Made by a program: the position numbers and the translations under genes | Notes under the pieces: generated by a model | Database searches by the model: none | Seen by the model: only the letters and a program-made list of their open reading frames with translations | Told to the model about the DNA's origin: nothing | Shown: positions 50,417-61,420 of the stretch, in pieces | Layout of the letters: every line of letters starts with the position of its first letter | Numbering within the stretch: the stretch's first letter is position 1 | From: Sapria himalayana | Taxonomy: Eukaryota > Streptophyta > Magnoliopsida > Malpighiales > Rafflesiaceae | Direction: 5' to 3' | NCBI GenBank assembly: GCA_029783825.1 | Contig: JAREIK010000506.1 | Location: 140,502 to 204,501 of the forward strand | DNA length: 64,000 nt

Positions 50417-50455
50417 GATAATAATAATAATAATAATAATCATCATCATATCATA
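50417..50455. repeat. AAT microsatellite followed by CAT triplets
   Basis: Seven to eight AAT triplets followed by CATCATCATATCAT, inside the hAT element. Confidence 0.85.
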
Positions 50456-50899
50456 AGGCTCAAGGTCGAAACTAAGTTTTCTTCAATGGTCTCAACCTAA
50501 GCCCATTTACTACCTAAAATAATAAAGGATATAAATTCTAGGGGTGTCAAAAAAATCAACACAATATATATTTTTTCAAAAGATATATACATGTAAGAGT
50601 GCTTGTGGTACTAGACACCTTAAGAGGCATGAAAATCAATGCATATAAAAATCTGGTGCTTTAGATCTCAGGCAATCCCAACTGAGCAGTATGGTCGTTC
50701 AAGTTGAATCTAGTCAGGTTTAGCTTCATTAACCCCATTTATATACCAAAATAATTTGTTAAACCTATTTCTATCTAGCTTTTCATAGGATTCCTAGGTC
50801 AACAAGTAGGAATGACATAACAAAATATTATATGTTCAAAAAAAATTAATAATTAACACATTTAGGAAATATAATGGAGTGATGAATGTGCTGTTTGAT

Positions 50900-52290
50900 A
50901 TATAGACTCATAATAATTATACATCATTTGCATGTCTCATTGCCCATTATGTAGATTCAAAATAGAAAATTAATAAACAAATTATGATTTAATGAGATTC
51001 TTCACCCTCTTGATGGTCATTGCATATGTGATATGTGAGAAAATGATGAGGATCTTTATAAAATATACTATTCACAATAAAATATTTAGTATTACTTTCA
51101 ATAATACTTTTAATAATGGAGTAGCTATTCATATATTAGAACTATTAGAGATGTGCTATTATGTGATATTTTTTATGTTAGGTGCATATTTCATATTATT
51201 ATCTTAATAGTATAGGTGAGAATGAAAGTTATTTCACCCAAATAAAAAAAAATAAATTCAATAAAATAACTTAGGATGCCAAGCAGCAACATGAGTTTAA
51301 CCTAAAAAATTCTAAATGGATGTAAGACATCATTGGAATTACACATATCTTAAGTTTGAGTCATGTGTTGGCTACAAATAAATTATGAACTTATTATTGA
51401 TAATCCTGACTAGAATATAAGAATGTCTTTTATGAAATTCTTGAAGATTTTTCTTGGTATGGTGAACATGCATTTTTCTATGTACACTCTCAATAATTGT
51501 ATTTCACTTAGGTGCATATGTAATATTAGTAGCATGTTTAGCAAGTATAGAGGTTACCCTGCATTTAGTACTATGGTTGTCGATATGGAAATCAAATATT
51601 TAAAATAATGGTCTTCCATTTCAACTTCGTATTACTTGGTTGCTTATATGGATCCTAGAGTTAAGGTGGAAGGGCTAGAAAATATTTTGACATGCATATC
51701 CATGTCCATGAACAAGGAATACCAACATGAAGTTTTCATGCTTGAAAAATTAACTAACTTATTTATATATTATGACATTAGGTATTATAGTTGTACTCAG
51801 GCACCAATGATGAACATAGATACCATGTTCAGAGACACTAAATTCTCTATTTAGTTAGATAAGAAAAATGATAGAGTTGCCCATTGAATAGGAGTAAGTT
51901 ATATCAATACTTAGATACTAATTAATGTCTCATCCTATCACATGATAATAATAAGAATTTGGATATTTTACTATGGTAGAAAATCATACAAATCTAGTTA
52001 TCCCATGCTATCTAAGATGATAAGTTATTTATTAACCCCTCCGGTATATAACATCGTATTGGAATCTACTTTTCCTATGGTACCAATTTTGTTTTAGAAA
52101 TGAGATTAAGATTGCAACTAGATATTGTAAAGGCACTTTCATGCATGAAGGAATGAGAAAATTTGAGATTGGACATTCAAGATAAGATACAAGAGATAAT
52201 GATGGATGCTAATTTATAGGATAAGGAGATCAAAGATATTGAGGTCACTACTAGTGATATCTTTAGAAGAATTCATGATGATGATCTACA
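50900..52290 (+). pseudogene. Plant hAT transposase (RNase H-like core, hAT dimerisation region), broken
   Basis: Pieces of a plant hAT transposase in three frames. The first is near 50900-51000 (YTSFACLIAHYVD, INKQI). At 50992-51207 comes IHNKIFSITFNNTFNN, where the family has T-x-D-N-A: the Asp is Asn. At 51423-51610 comes the DUF4413-like stretch KFLKIFLGMVN, then MEIKYLK and a stop. VAYMDPRVKVEGL follows at 51636-51690 (the family has LDPR-K). At about 51970-52040 are DILLW, then YPMLSKM. At about 52050-52200 the hAT dimerisation pattern appears (LESTFPM, then KALSCMKE, which usually reads EALVCLKDW). No N-terminal BED zinc finger was found. Not functional. Confidence 0.78.
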
Positions 52291-52989
52291 ACTATATATG
52301 CACTACCACACCATAGATACTGATTGATAATTCATGTGATTTTTGATTTATTTTTTATATGATTATGATGTAATGATACTATATTGTCATTATTTTAGTT
52401 TTTTTTTCCATTGTTTATGTCATTATGATTTATGTACTATTTCTAAATTTTATTTATTATCTTATGAGTTATGTTTTACTTTATCATATATTATAAATAT
52501 ATATCATTTAGTGTATGTATCATTTTCTACTTTTGTTTAGGAAAGAAAATGGATTTTTTATTTGCATTGAATGTGATTGTGAATACAGAATGTCAATTTT
52601 TTTATTATGTATTCCATTTTAATTTTTTTACGTATAATATTTTTAATAAATAATATAATAAAAAATTAAATTTTAATTGAATTTACAATTTTTGCCCGAA
52701 ATGACAATATCCAGCATGAATCCACATGAACCACTATGCCTTATAATGGCCAAGCACTACTATGAGCCAAACAAGTTGTGCTAGATATTTGGCTACTCAC
52801 ATCATGCCTGGCATGACATGGTGGTGTTATATTGACCATTTGACACCTCTACATATGCTATGGCTCTATCTCATTATTGGCATAATTATTTTTACTATAT
52901 ACTATATTGTTTTTTACTATAAAACTTTCTTAGAGTTTGTCATACTAGATCATAATATTTTTATAGATATGATATTAATTCTATATTAT

Positions 52990-53640
52990 AGCAATCAAGT
53001 ATCTCATCGATACTAAAAGTCATAGAGCCTCTAATGCTAGAACTTACTCATTATATAGTAATCAAGTCATGCAAAAATTATGGTGTTATTTCTAAGATCG
53101 TATCTTTTAGCAATAGAAATTTTCAAAAGGCAATACTTGAGTCGTGATCATTTTTAGGGCCGTGTCTTTCTACTCTTGAGGAATATCAAAGTTGCAACTC
53201 ATTTTTAGCTCTATAACTTTGGGTGAAAGAGACAAAATATACAAGTTATGGCTATTCTCAATATTATGACTAAGTATTATAGAGGTAAATGTGTAGCCAT
53301 AGCTATTTTTAGTGCCATGATGATTTGATGCATTAGAAAGATCAAAGTAACAATCTATTTATTGCTTTGTGATTTCTGTTCTAGAAATAAAATATACAGT
53401 CGTGACCTTTCTCAATGCCACGGTCATTTGATACAAGAGAGAAATCAAAGTTGTGGTTTATTTACAATGCCATTATTTTGTGTTCAAAAGATGGAATCTA
53501 TAGTTATAGGTATTTTCAAGTTCATAGTTATCTGATCTAAGAGAGAGACTAAAGATATGGTTTATTCCTAATATCATAACTTTGTGTTCTAGATATGAAA
53601 TGTATAGCTATAATCATTCCTAATGCCACAACATTTTAAA
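52990..53640 (+). repeat. Degenerate tandem monomers of about 100-130 bp
   Basis: Phrases such as TGTGTTCTAGATATGAAAT, AGAGAGAGACTAAAG and ATTTTTAGTGCCATGA recur several times at spacings near 100-130 bases, each variant diverged. Copy A has fewer such monomers. Confidence 0.6.
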
Positions 53641-53842
53641 GGTAAAAGAGATGAAAGCCACGGCTCATTTCAAAAAGTAATAACATATGACTTAAAATTC
53701 AGGCCCAACTACTCGAGTATAAAAAGAAAAAAACATAAATTTCAAAATAAGATTCTAGGGCATGAGAGGAAAATGTAAAAGTTAAGGTTTTTGGAGTCAA
53801 ATTTCACCCAACTCTAGGTGATATCCATGAGAAAATGGGTGA

Positions 53843-53850
53843 CACAAAGT
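53843..53850. repeat. Left 8-bp target duplication (CACAAAGT)
   Basis: CACAAAGT, repeated exactly at 54296-54303. Confidence 0.93.
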
Positions 53851-54295
53851 TAGAGGTGTCAAACGGGCCGGGCCGTGCCGGCCCTGACCATTTTTTTAGG
53901 GCACGTTCGTGCTACCGTGCCCGGCCCGACACGGTTTAAAAAAAAGCTGAGCCCGGCACGGGGGGTCGTGCCTTGCCTTGCCTGGCCCGCTCGGGCTTGC
54001 CTGTTCAAGCGGTTCGGGATACGGGAAGACCGCGGGTCGGGTCGAATCAGACCCGACCCGCGGTCTTTTTTTGCGGGAGGGGCTTCCTGGGGTCAGGCTC
54101 ACGGGACACCCGGCATGGGACTGACCCGTGCCGGGTCAGGCACGGCACAGCTCAGGCCGGGCACGGCACGCGCCTAACCCGGGCACGACACGGGCCCGGA
54201 CACGGAATTGTTCAGTGCCGGGCCGGCTCAGGCACGGCTGAACCGTGCCGTGCCTCGTGCCGGGCCGGGCTGGCCCGGCCCGGTTGACACCTGTA
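53851..54295. mobile_element. G+C-rich non-autonomous hAT-like element
   Basis: 445 bp bounded by a perfect 8-bp duplication. Terminal inverted repeats are TAGAGGTGTCAAACGGGCC at the left and TACAGGTGTCAACCGGGCC as the complement of the right end, and both continue with GGGCC (22 of 24 identical). The interior is made of CGTGCCGG, GGGCACGG and CACGGCACG motifs in both orientations, so it could fold back extensively. It stands out as an island of high G+C and many CpGs in strongly A+T-rich DNA. Open frames on both strands (for example 53875-54177) arise from the G+C richness and are not genes. The TIR core GGTGTCAAA is shared with the hAT at 49489-52851. Confidence 0.9.
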
Positions 54296-54303
54296 CACAA
54301 AGT
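54296..54303. repeat. Right 8-bp target duplication (CACAAAGT)
   Basis: Identical to 53843-53850. Confidence 0.93.
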
Positions 54304-54630
54304 ACATGTGTTAATCCTAAAAAGAGGACATGATTTTTGACTCTTCCTAGGGGAAAATCTAAGATACCAAATTGAGTATTATGAATTTAGGATTTAATTC
54401 TTATATACTCTTGAGGGTTGTCAGTGATAATACAAAATTCAATGAGATATATCTCTAATTATCTTATGTGAATTATTCTCTAATATCATGCTAAACTTAG
54501 ATCTGAGATTGTATTTAATAATGTATGATGAATGTTTAATAGATTAATTTGATGCTTTGATTTTGTTCTGGTTTGAATATTGATGGATATGATATTTATG
54601 TTTAATTGAAATTATAGTTTAATTATTAAT

Positions 54631-55139
54631 AAAGTTGTGTGTTCTAACATGATGCAAGCGGTATTGCTAGAGAGCCAACGGGCTATGTTGGACCATCAAG
54701 CTATGGTTTACAATAGATCAATTTTTATTCACTCAAAACAAGAAAGAACTATCACTCTTTGACCCTTCCCAAGAAACATAATTTGGAGTGATAGATTGAC
54801 CATTTACTAGAGTTGATAGATTGAGCCCAAGAAACTATGAGTATGTTGTTTCTTTTTAATTGGCATTTTTTTATACAAAAAAAAAACATGAAAAGAAAAT
54901 TAAAACAAGAAAATAACAAGAAACTATTAGAAGAAAATAAAAGGATCGTGGAAAAAAACAAAAAAAAAATATGAAGTAATTATATGTGAATCTATTTGGT
55001 CATAGATGATAAAAATATCTGAAATATGTTATTTTTATTTAATTTTGTGTAGTTTAATTGCCATAGTAGATTGGGCATTGTGCCATCAAACTTTATAAGA
55101 ATTTACAAAGATAATTTGTATTTTGGATGTTGAATAGTA
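54631..55139. other. A+T-rich sequence without recognised genes
   Basis: Contains an A-rich patch (54880-54970). No motif recognised. Confidence 0.45.
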
Positions 55140-55360
55140 CTCCCTAAGAAAATTTATAAAATGATAGTCTTATGAAACTCTATCAGTAAAGATTCTATGC
55201 AAGTCATCGTGAATAGGTGAAGTCGCCTAGAACTCTACCACTAGAGATATTTATAAAGTTGTTATGCAATGATTATGACTTTGAAACTCTGTCATTGAGG
55301 ATTTTTATAGATTTTGCAAAATCAATATGCCTTTAGAAACTCATTGAAGATGTTTCATAT
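55140..55360 (+). repeat. Degenerate tandem repeat, about 60-75-bp unit
   Basis: Three to four copies of a GAAACTCT.TCA.T.A.GAT pattern followed by TTTATAAA.TT.TGCAA (near 55165, 55230, 55285 and 55335). A related unit occurs at 58690-58760 (GAAACTTTGCTACTAGAGAA, then CTTTTGCAAAAG), suggesting that 55366-58680 may separate parts of one array. Confidence 0.55.
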
Positions 55361-55362
55361 AA

Positions 55363-55385
55363 GAGGTGTCAAATGGGGGCCAACA
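55363..55385 (+). repeat. Possible orphan hAT terminal repeat
   Basis: AGAGGTGTCAAATGGGGGCC begins at about 55364 and resembles the termini of the two GGTGTCAAA-type hAT elements. No partner end or target duplication was found downstream, so it may be the stub of a truncated element. Confidence 0.4.
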
Positions 55386-56690
55386 TGCCTCATTTTCTTT
55401 CAGCCCTAGTAGGTTATTGTGTCGAGCTAAGCATGGCTATTTATGAAACTTGAGCCATGCTAAACCAACATGTAAAGATTCCAATGACCAAACAAGAAAA
55501 TTAGAACAAAGAAAGATATCATAAATGAAATGAATTAGAAACAAGTTTTAATAATAATTTTAACTATCTCAATTCATAGAAACTATGTCAAAAACTTGTT
55601 AGTTTTTTCTGAAATATGATGCAAAACTTTAAAGGTCACAAAAATATAAGTGGTCAATAAGTAATATAGAAGTGAGATCAATATCTAGTTGTAGATCCAA
55701 AAATCATACGTAATACCTAGGTCTTCACAAATTAAACAATCGTTGTTTTTTTTTTGAATCGTGATGTGAACCTCATGTATTAAATCATAACTTTTAAAAA
55801 ATTAAATTGTTTGTTTTTTCATTCAAAGTCAAAAAAAATTGAAGTATCAAATTAATTAAAGTCCTTTTTGCTTGTAGATTATCCCATGTCTCTAATTATA
55901 GGTCTTAAAAAAACTAAAATGTCTTTGACTTTTCATTCAAAGAATTATAAAAAATATTTCTTCTCTCCTCTCTATCAAATCAAATGAAGTCCTCCACAAA
56001 TATGTGCAATTAGGCTTCCATGTAGGTGTAATAGATAGTGAGAGAGATAGAGAGAGAGAGATAATGAGTTTTTAAAATGTATTCTAAACTATAAATGATG
56101 ACAAAAACTCTCGATGAAATTTTTAACTTTCAATTTATAGTTGAGGTACAATATGCAAGTGTGAACAATTCATTGGCTAAAAATAAAAATTTAAAGGGTG
56201 CAAAACAGCATGAGATTTAGCAATGTTAAGGTTTATAATAGCTTGCATGTTCATGTGTAATGTACCCCTTTGGATTTCACAATCACTTGCATTCTATTTA
56301 TAGACACAATACATAAAATTTTTCAAGTGATTTTGAACTATTAAAGAATTATACTCAAATGATTTGATCCCTCATATTTTATAAGTATTTGATAACTCTT
56401 GATGTCTTTGTCCATCAATGTACTTTTGTAGTTTTGCAATTGTTTGTGAACTTCTAAAACCATATGTCATCTAATACAGCTTTTGGTTTCACATATGTGT
56501 AAAAATTGTTAAATGTTTTTGTCCAATAATACATTCTTTAAGTTTTGTAACTTCTGGCCAACCCCAGAGGCCTTCTATTTATTCTAGTAATTTTCTCAAT
56601 TTTCAATTGCTTTCCAATTCATAAAGGTTTTTGTATATACGCAAACTTAGCAGCCCATGTGGGGAGGAGGGGGGATTCATGAAATCTTTC
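55386..56690. other. A+T-rich sequence without recognised genes
   Basis: A GA-rich microsatellite lies at 56038-56062. From 56340 to 56560 the text has a degenerate approximately 60-bp periodicity (TTTGTCCATCAATGTACTTTTG, CTTCTAAAAC..ATGTCATCTAATAC) that appears in the opposite orientation at 61020-61420. Confidence 0.45.
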
Positions 56691-58680
56691 TTTTTGTTTG
56701 TTCATATAAATATTTCAATGACATGACGAAGAAAAATAAAATAAAATAAGATTTCATGAATGATTTAAAAAATAAACTACAATAATTTTCACTAATATCA
56801 ATCTTTGGTAATGATGTCAAAAAATTGGTGGTCCAAAATAGCCTAATGGCCATCTAGCAACTCAAGTCAAGCAGCATGGAAACACCACATGCGTTGAACC
56901 CATGCTTGCATAAATTTTTTTGTTTGTTCATGTAAATATTTCAATGACATAACAAAGAAAAATAAAATAAAGAAAGATTTCATGAATGATTTAAAAGAGA
57001 AACTACAATAATTTTCACTAATATCAATCTTTGGTAATGGTGTCAAAAAATTGGTGGTCCAACAAAGCCTAAATGGCTATCTAGCAACTCAAGTCATGCC
57101 GCATGGAAACCCCACTTGCGTTGAACCCATGCTTGCATAAATTCATGAGGAATCATATATGTTCTTATTGTTTGTTCATGTAAATATTTCTATGACATAA
57201 CAAAAATAAAATAAAATAAATAAAGATATCATGAATGAATTGAAATAAAAACTAGTTTCTACAATAATTTTCACTAATATCAATCTTTAGTAATGGTGTC
57301 AAAAAATTGGTGGTCCAACTTAGTCTAATGGCCATCTATCTTCTCATGTAAATATTTCAATGACATAACAAAGAAAGATAAAATAAAGAAAGATATCATG
57401 AATGAATTGGAAGAGAAACTAGTTTTTACAATAATTTTCACTAACATCAATCTTTGGTAATGGTGCCATAAAATTGGTGGTCCAACATAGCCTAATGGCC
57501 ATCTAACAACTCAAGCCAGGCCACATGGAAACCTCACAAGTTGAACCCATTCTGGCACAAATTCATCAAAAATCATTTAAGTTCTTATTGTTTGTTAATG
57601 TAAATATTTCAATGGCATAACAAAAATAAAATAAAATAAAGATATCAATCTTTGGTAATGATGTCAAAAAAATGGTGGCCCAACATAGCCTAATGGCCAT
57701 CTAGCAACTCGAGTCAGACCGCATGGAAACCCCACATGCGTTGAACCCATGCTTGCATAAATTCATGAGGAGTAGTTTAGGTTCGGTCCAAACTAGCATT
57801 GGTTCTTTCAAGGCTAGCTTAAGAGTAGTCCATGCTAGCCTTGGTTTGGTGTAGGCTAGCTTTGGTATTGTCCATGCTAACTTGGGTTTGTCTTTAATGA
57901 TATCTTTCAAAACATGGACATCCAACATAGCCTGATGACCCTCTAGCAACCCGAGTTGGGCCATATGGAAACCCCACATGCATTGAACCCAAGATAGCAT
58001 AGGTTCATGTAAAGATAGTTTGGATGAAATTATTCAAGTTCTTGTTGTTTGTTCATGTAAATATTTCAATAACATAACAAGAAAATTGAAAAAAGATAGA
58101 TATCATGGAAAAAATGAAATAAAAATTAGTTCTTACAATAATTTTCACTAATTTCAATTGTTGGTAATGACGTAAAAAATATGGTGGTCTAACATAACAT
58201 AATGACCCTCTAGCAACCCGAGTCAGGCTACATGGAAACACCACATTCATTGAACCCAAGCTAGCATAGGTTCATGTGGAGATAGTTTAGGTTCAGTCCA
58301 AACTAGCATTGGTTCTTTCGAGACTAACCTGGGAGTGGCCCATGCTAATCTTGGTTTGGTGTAGGCTAGCCTTGGTCTTGTCTATGCTAGCCTAGTTTTG
58401 TCACTGATGAAATCTTTCAAAAGATGGAGCCCAACATAACCTAATGGCCCTCAAGCAATCAGAGTCGGAGCACATGAAACCCCCACATTTGTTTAACCCA
58501 TGCTAGCATAGATTCATGTAGAGATAGTTTGGGTTTAGTCTAAACTAGTCCTAGTTCATTCGAGCTATCCTAGAAGAGCTATCCAAGAAGGTCCGTGCTA
58601 GCCTTGGTTTGATGCAGATTATTATGGGTCTTATCAATAGGCTAGGTTTATCACTAATGATATCTTTCAAAAGTTATTTG
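56690..58680 (+). repeat. Tandem array with an approximately 240-bp unit
   Basis: About eight units. The head phrase GTTTGTTCATGTAAATATTT occurs at about 56695, 56932, 57170, 57343 (shortened), 57592 and 58048. A middle phrase like TTGGTGGTCCAACATAGCC occurs at about 56829, 57052, 57310, 57475, 57672, 58180 and, altered, near 57915 and 58430. A tail phrase CATGGAAACCCCACATGCG recurs before GAACCCATGC. The basic period is 236-240 bp; one unit is shortened by about 70 bp. Units from 57780 on carry an added segment made of about 30-bp repeats around CATGCTAGCCTTGGTTTGG. Divergence between units suggests an old array. The minus frame at 57701-58000 (LAWT repeats) is a by-product. Confidence 0.85.
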
Positions 58681-61019
58681 TGAAATAGAGGGTTCTTGTG
58701 AAACTTTGCTACTAGAGAATTATGGTAAGCTTTTGCAAAAGTGTAAATCCTTCATGAATTTTTCATGAAGTAAAAATATTGAAAGCTCATGAAAGGAATA
58801 AAAATAATAATAAAAAAAAGGAAAGATAGGAATCAAAGCAAAAAGGTTTTTAGAAGTTTTTTTCCTTTTCCAAAATTCAACAAGCACATCAAGGAGCATT
58901 TGAAAGTTGTTGCGAGAGTATTTTTTACAATAAGCTGCAAAAATAAGTATTATTCTTGATGGTTGTACTATTTTATATTTTCAGAAACACTTACAAAATT
59001 AAAAATTATTTTACCAACTCATAATTTTTTTCCACATGGTCTTGCAAACTAATTAAATTTTGTCCTAACTTATCTATGTTCGCTAAGCCTTGTGCATATC
59101 ATGAATTTCTTATGCATGAACTCCATATTTGAAATCTCATGAGCATTAATAATTTGTGTTGATTATACTTTCCATACCCATAATGACCTTACAAACCTAA
59201 TTAAGTTAATGTTTCCAATGATGAGCCATTTAATCCACCATCACCACCACTACTAAAAAAGCTGCTATGAAAATATTATACATGTGATTTTACATGATTT
59301 TGAGAGAATGGGAGGAAAACATTGAAGTTTGTAGCCAAGTATTTGGCAATGTGAATGCAATCACTAAATCATGGGAAAAACTGATAGCCCAAAATCACCA
59401 ATATACCTTTCTAGCTTTTGAGTATTGTTAAAAAATCCATTCCTTTACTCCTGACTCAATGTAGACAATACACTGCATACCAAAGACTATCAACTCCATG
59501 TATAAAATGCATCTCTTTACCTTGAGCATCCTGCTGCCGAAACTTATTTAGTAAACCCTATCCCCTCAAATATTAAATAACATGCAATAAAATTTCAAGA
59601 AAAATTCCACGACGAGTTTAGAGATTTTGAATCATATTCTGAAGTTGTGATACAATTGATTTGTTCATGAAGTATTTCTCAAAACCTTTTATGCTTCCTA
59701 GAGAGTTTTATTATCTTTGCATTTTGTTGTAATTTCATCCGACAATGAACTCTTATTGAGAATCTTATACCTCTGCTATTTATTTTGCTATTAATGTGAG
59801 GCAAGGTAGAATGGATATGAAATGAATATCTATTCATTTGAATATAATATTCTAGTCCCTGCACCAAATACAATATCAATTCATTAAAATTGATGAATTT
59901 TTCATAGCCTACAAGTGTCAGAAACACTATCCTAAGGAGTTGTAAAATCTAGTTACATTTCGAGAGACTTGCATTTTTATATTTATTTAGCATGGGCCAT
60001 ATTCTTTATTCTAATATTTATCCTTGTCAGCACATTACACCACTTATTATTGGTATCATAAATGAAGTATTATGAAAATTCAATGGATGTTAATTTTACC
60101 TTGCACGTCTTATTATGGTTACCATACTTTATCTCAGAAAAAAGCATGTGATGAAGTTGGAGCAGGAAACCAAGTATACTTGGCTTTTTCATAGACAATT
60201 ATGCACTATTTAGGAGTAGCATGGTTTTCCAATAGTCCCGATGCATGATGAGAAGAACAACAACATAAGTCTTTGGTATTTCAAGATGGTAGTACATATC
60301 TTCGAGGAGAGATGCTACTTTGAGTAACACTACTTTTGATGCACATTTGGAGTTTCTAATGTACCTCCAAAGGTTTTATGATATTATAACATACATATGC
60401 TTTATGTTTAATTATGTCACATTCCTTACCCTTTTCATTTTCTTGTGCAATATTATGGACAAACTTGAATTGGATGGAAAGAGAAAGGATAGAAAATGAT
60501 TCATCATTGTGTGATGAATTCGTATGATGTACCTTATTTCTTCTTTGTTCTATTTGTATTGTATGTCTAAAAAATGGAAAAAATGAAAATAGAATAAGAA
60601 ATGAAAGAAAACAAATAGAATGACAAGATAGGAAAAAAAAAGAAAAACCAACAAGAAAAAAACAAAAAGAAAATAATCAAGGAAATCAAATAAAAAAGAT
60701 GAATTTCAATGTCATTTTATTTTTGTACTACATGGCTATAGACTAGGTAATATGTAGATTGAAAGAATGATTACTACTCAAAAGGTTTACATTACAAGTT
60801 ACTTTTTCTTTGAATTATACACTTTTAATTAGAAATTATTCATAATTAACATAATTTTAATGTTAAGGGCATTGGATTATAATATATGTGTTTTTTTATG
60901 GCTTTGAGGTTTTTTTTGTATGTTTTAAATTCTTGATTTGGACTTAGAATATTTTTGAAATATGTTGGACGAAATTCGAATTACAAAGCTTTGAAATCAT
61001 GGCACAGATAGAGTTTACA
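58681..61019. other. A+T-rich sequence without recognised genes
   Basis: No domain or structural RNA recognised. An A-rich low-complexity patch lies at 60570-60710. Confidence 0.5.
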
Positions 61020-61420
61020 AAAACTTATGAAAATTCACAAGGTGCATCAACTTTGGGCTGTAGAGTGCATGTGTGAGAAGAATGTTTTATTCATCAGTTC
61101 ACAATCACTTGCATAACTAAAAGATTACTTTAGTGGATAGAAATCTTTATAAGTTCACATGTGCCTTTGAAAATGGAAGAATGCATTGTTGTATCAAAAG
61201 CTTCATTAGGTCACAAGCACTTGAAAACCCAAAAGACTATGTTAGTGGATGCAAAGCTTTATAAGTTTACAAGTACTTGGAAAATTTGAGGGATAAAATT
61301 AGTTGACAAAAAAAAATTTACAAGTCCAAAAGCAATAGCAAAATTCTTGAGAGTGTGCTTGTGGGTTTAAGACTTTTGAAGTTCACGATTTCTTGCAAAA
61401 TCCAAATGTCTATGCCTATG
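61020..61420. repeat. Degenerate tandem repeat, about 60-bp unit, inverted relative to 56340-56560
   Basis: Phrases such as TTCACAAGCACTTG, AAAACCCAAAAGAC, TTAGTGGATGCAAAGCTTTA recur about six times. The reverse complement gives TTTGCATCCACTAACATAG and GTTTTCAAGTGCTTGTGA, which align with text at 56410-56460. The two arrays lie in opposite orientation about 4.6 kb apart. Confidence 0.5.

Larger units (their letters stand above)
49489..52851 (+). mobile_element. hAT transposon, formerly autonomous
   Basis: 3363 bp with imperfect terminal inverted repeats: TAGTAGTGTCAAGTG at the left and TAGAGGTGTCAAATG as the complement of the right end. GGCATGAGG and CATGCC motifs lie just inside both ends. 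The flanking 8-mers (TAAATACC and CATATGCT) match only at 4 of 8, so any target duplication has decayed; three of the four differences are transitions. A broken plant hAT transposase lies inside. Insertion is independently supported by the uninterrupted copy A. Confidence 0.8.
49100..54630 (+). repeat. Dispersed repeat block, copy B, split by two hAT-type elements
   Basis: The second copy of the 43190-44600 block: 49100-49488, then 52852-53850, then 54304-54630. The interruptions are the 3.36-kb hAT (49489-52851) and the 445-bp element (53851-54295). Copy A runs through both positions without them and so serves as an approximate empty site. Compared with A, copy B contains extra degenerate tandem monomers at 53080-53640. 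Confidence 0.6.

Noticed and set aside
53875..54287. Pro/Arg/Gly-rich frames on both strands
   Set aside because: They lie wholly inside the G+C-rich hAT-like element, and several overlapping frames are open because of base composition.
57701..58000. Minus-strand frame with repeated KLAWT-type text
   Set aside because: It reflects the ~30-bp tandem repeat inside the 240-bp array; other units do not preserve the frame.
56690..58680. CRISPR array
   Set aside because: Repeat units are about 240 bp and diverged, with no short constant repeats separated by unique spacers; this is an ordinary tandem array in a plant-like genome.
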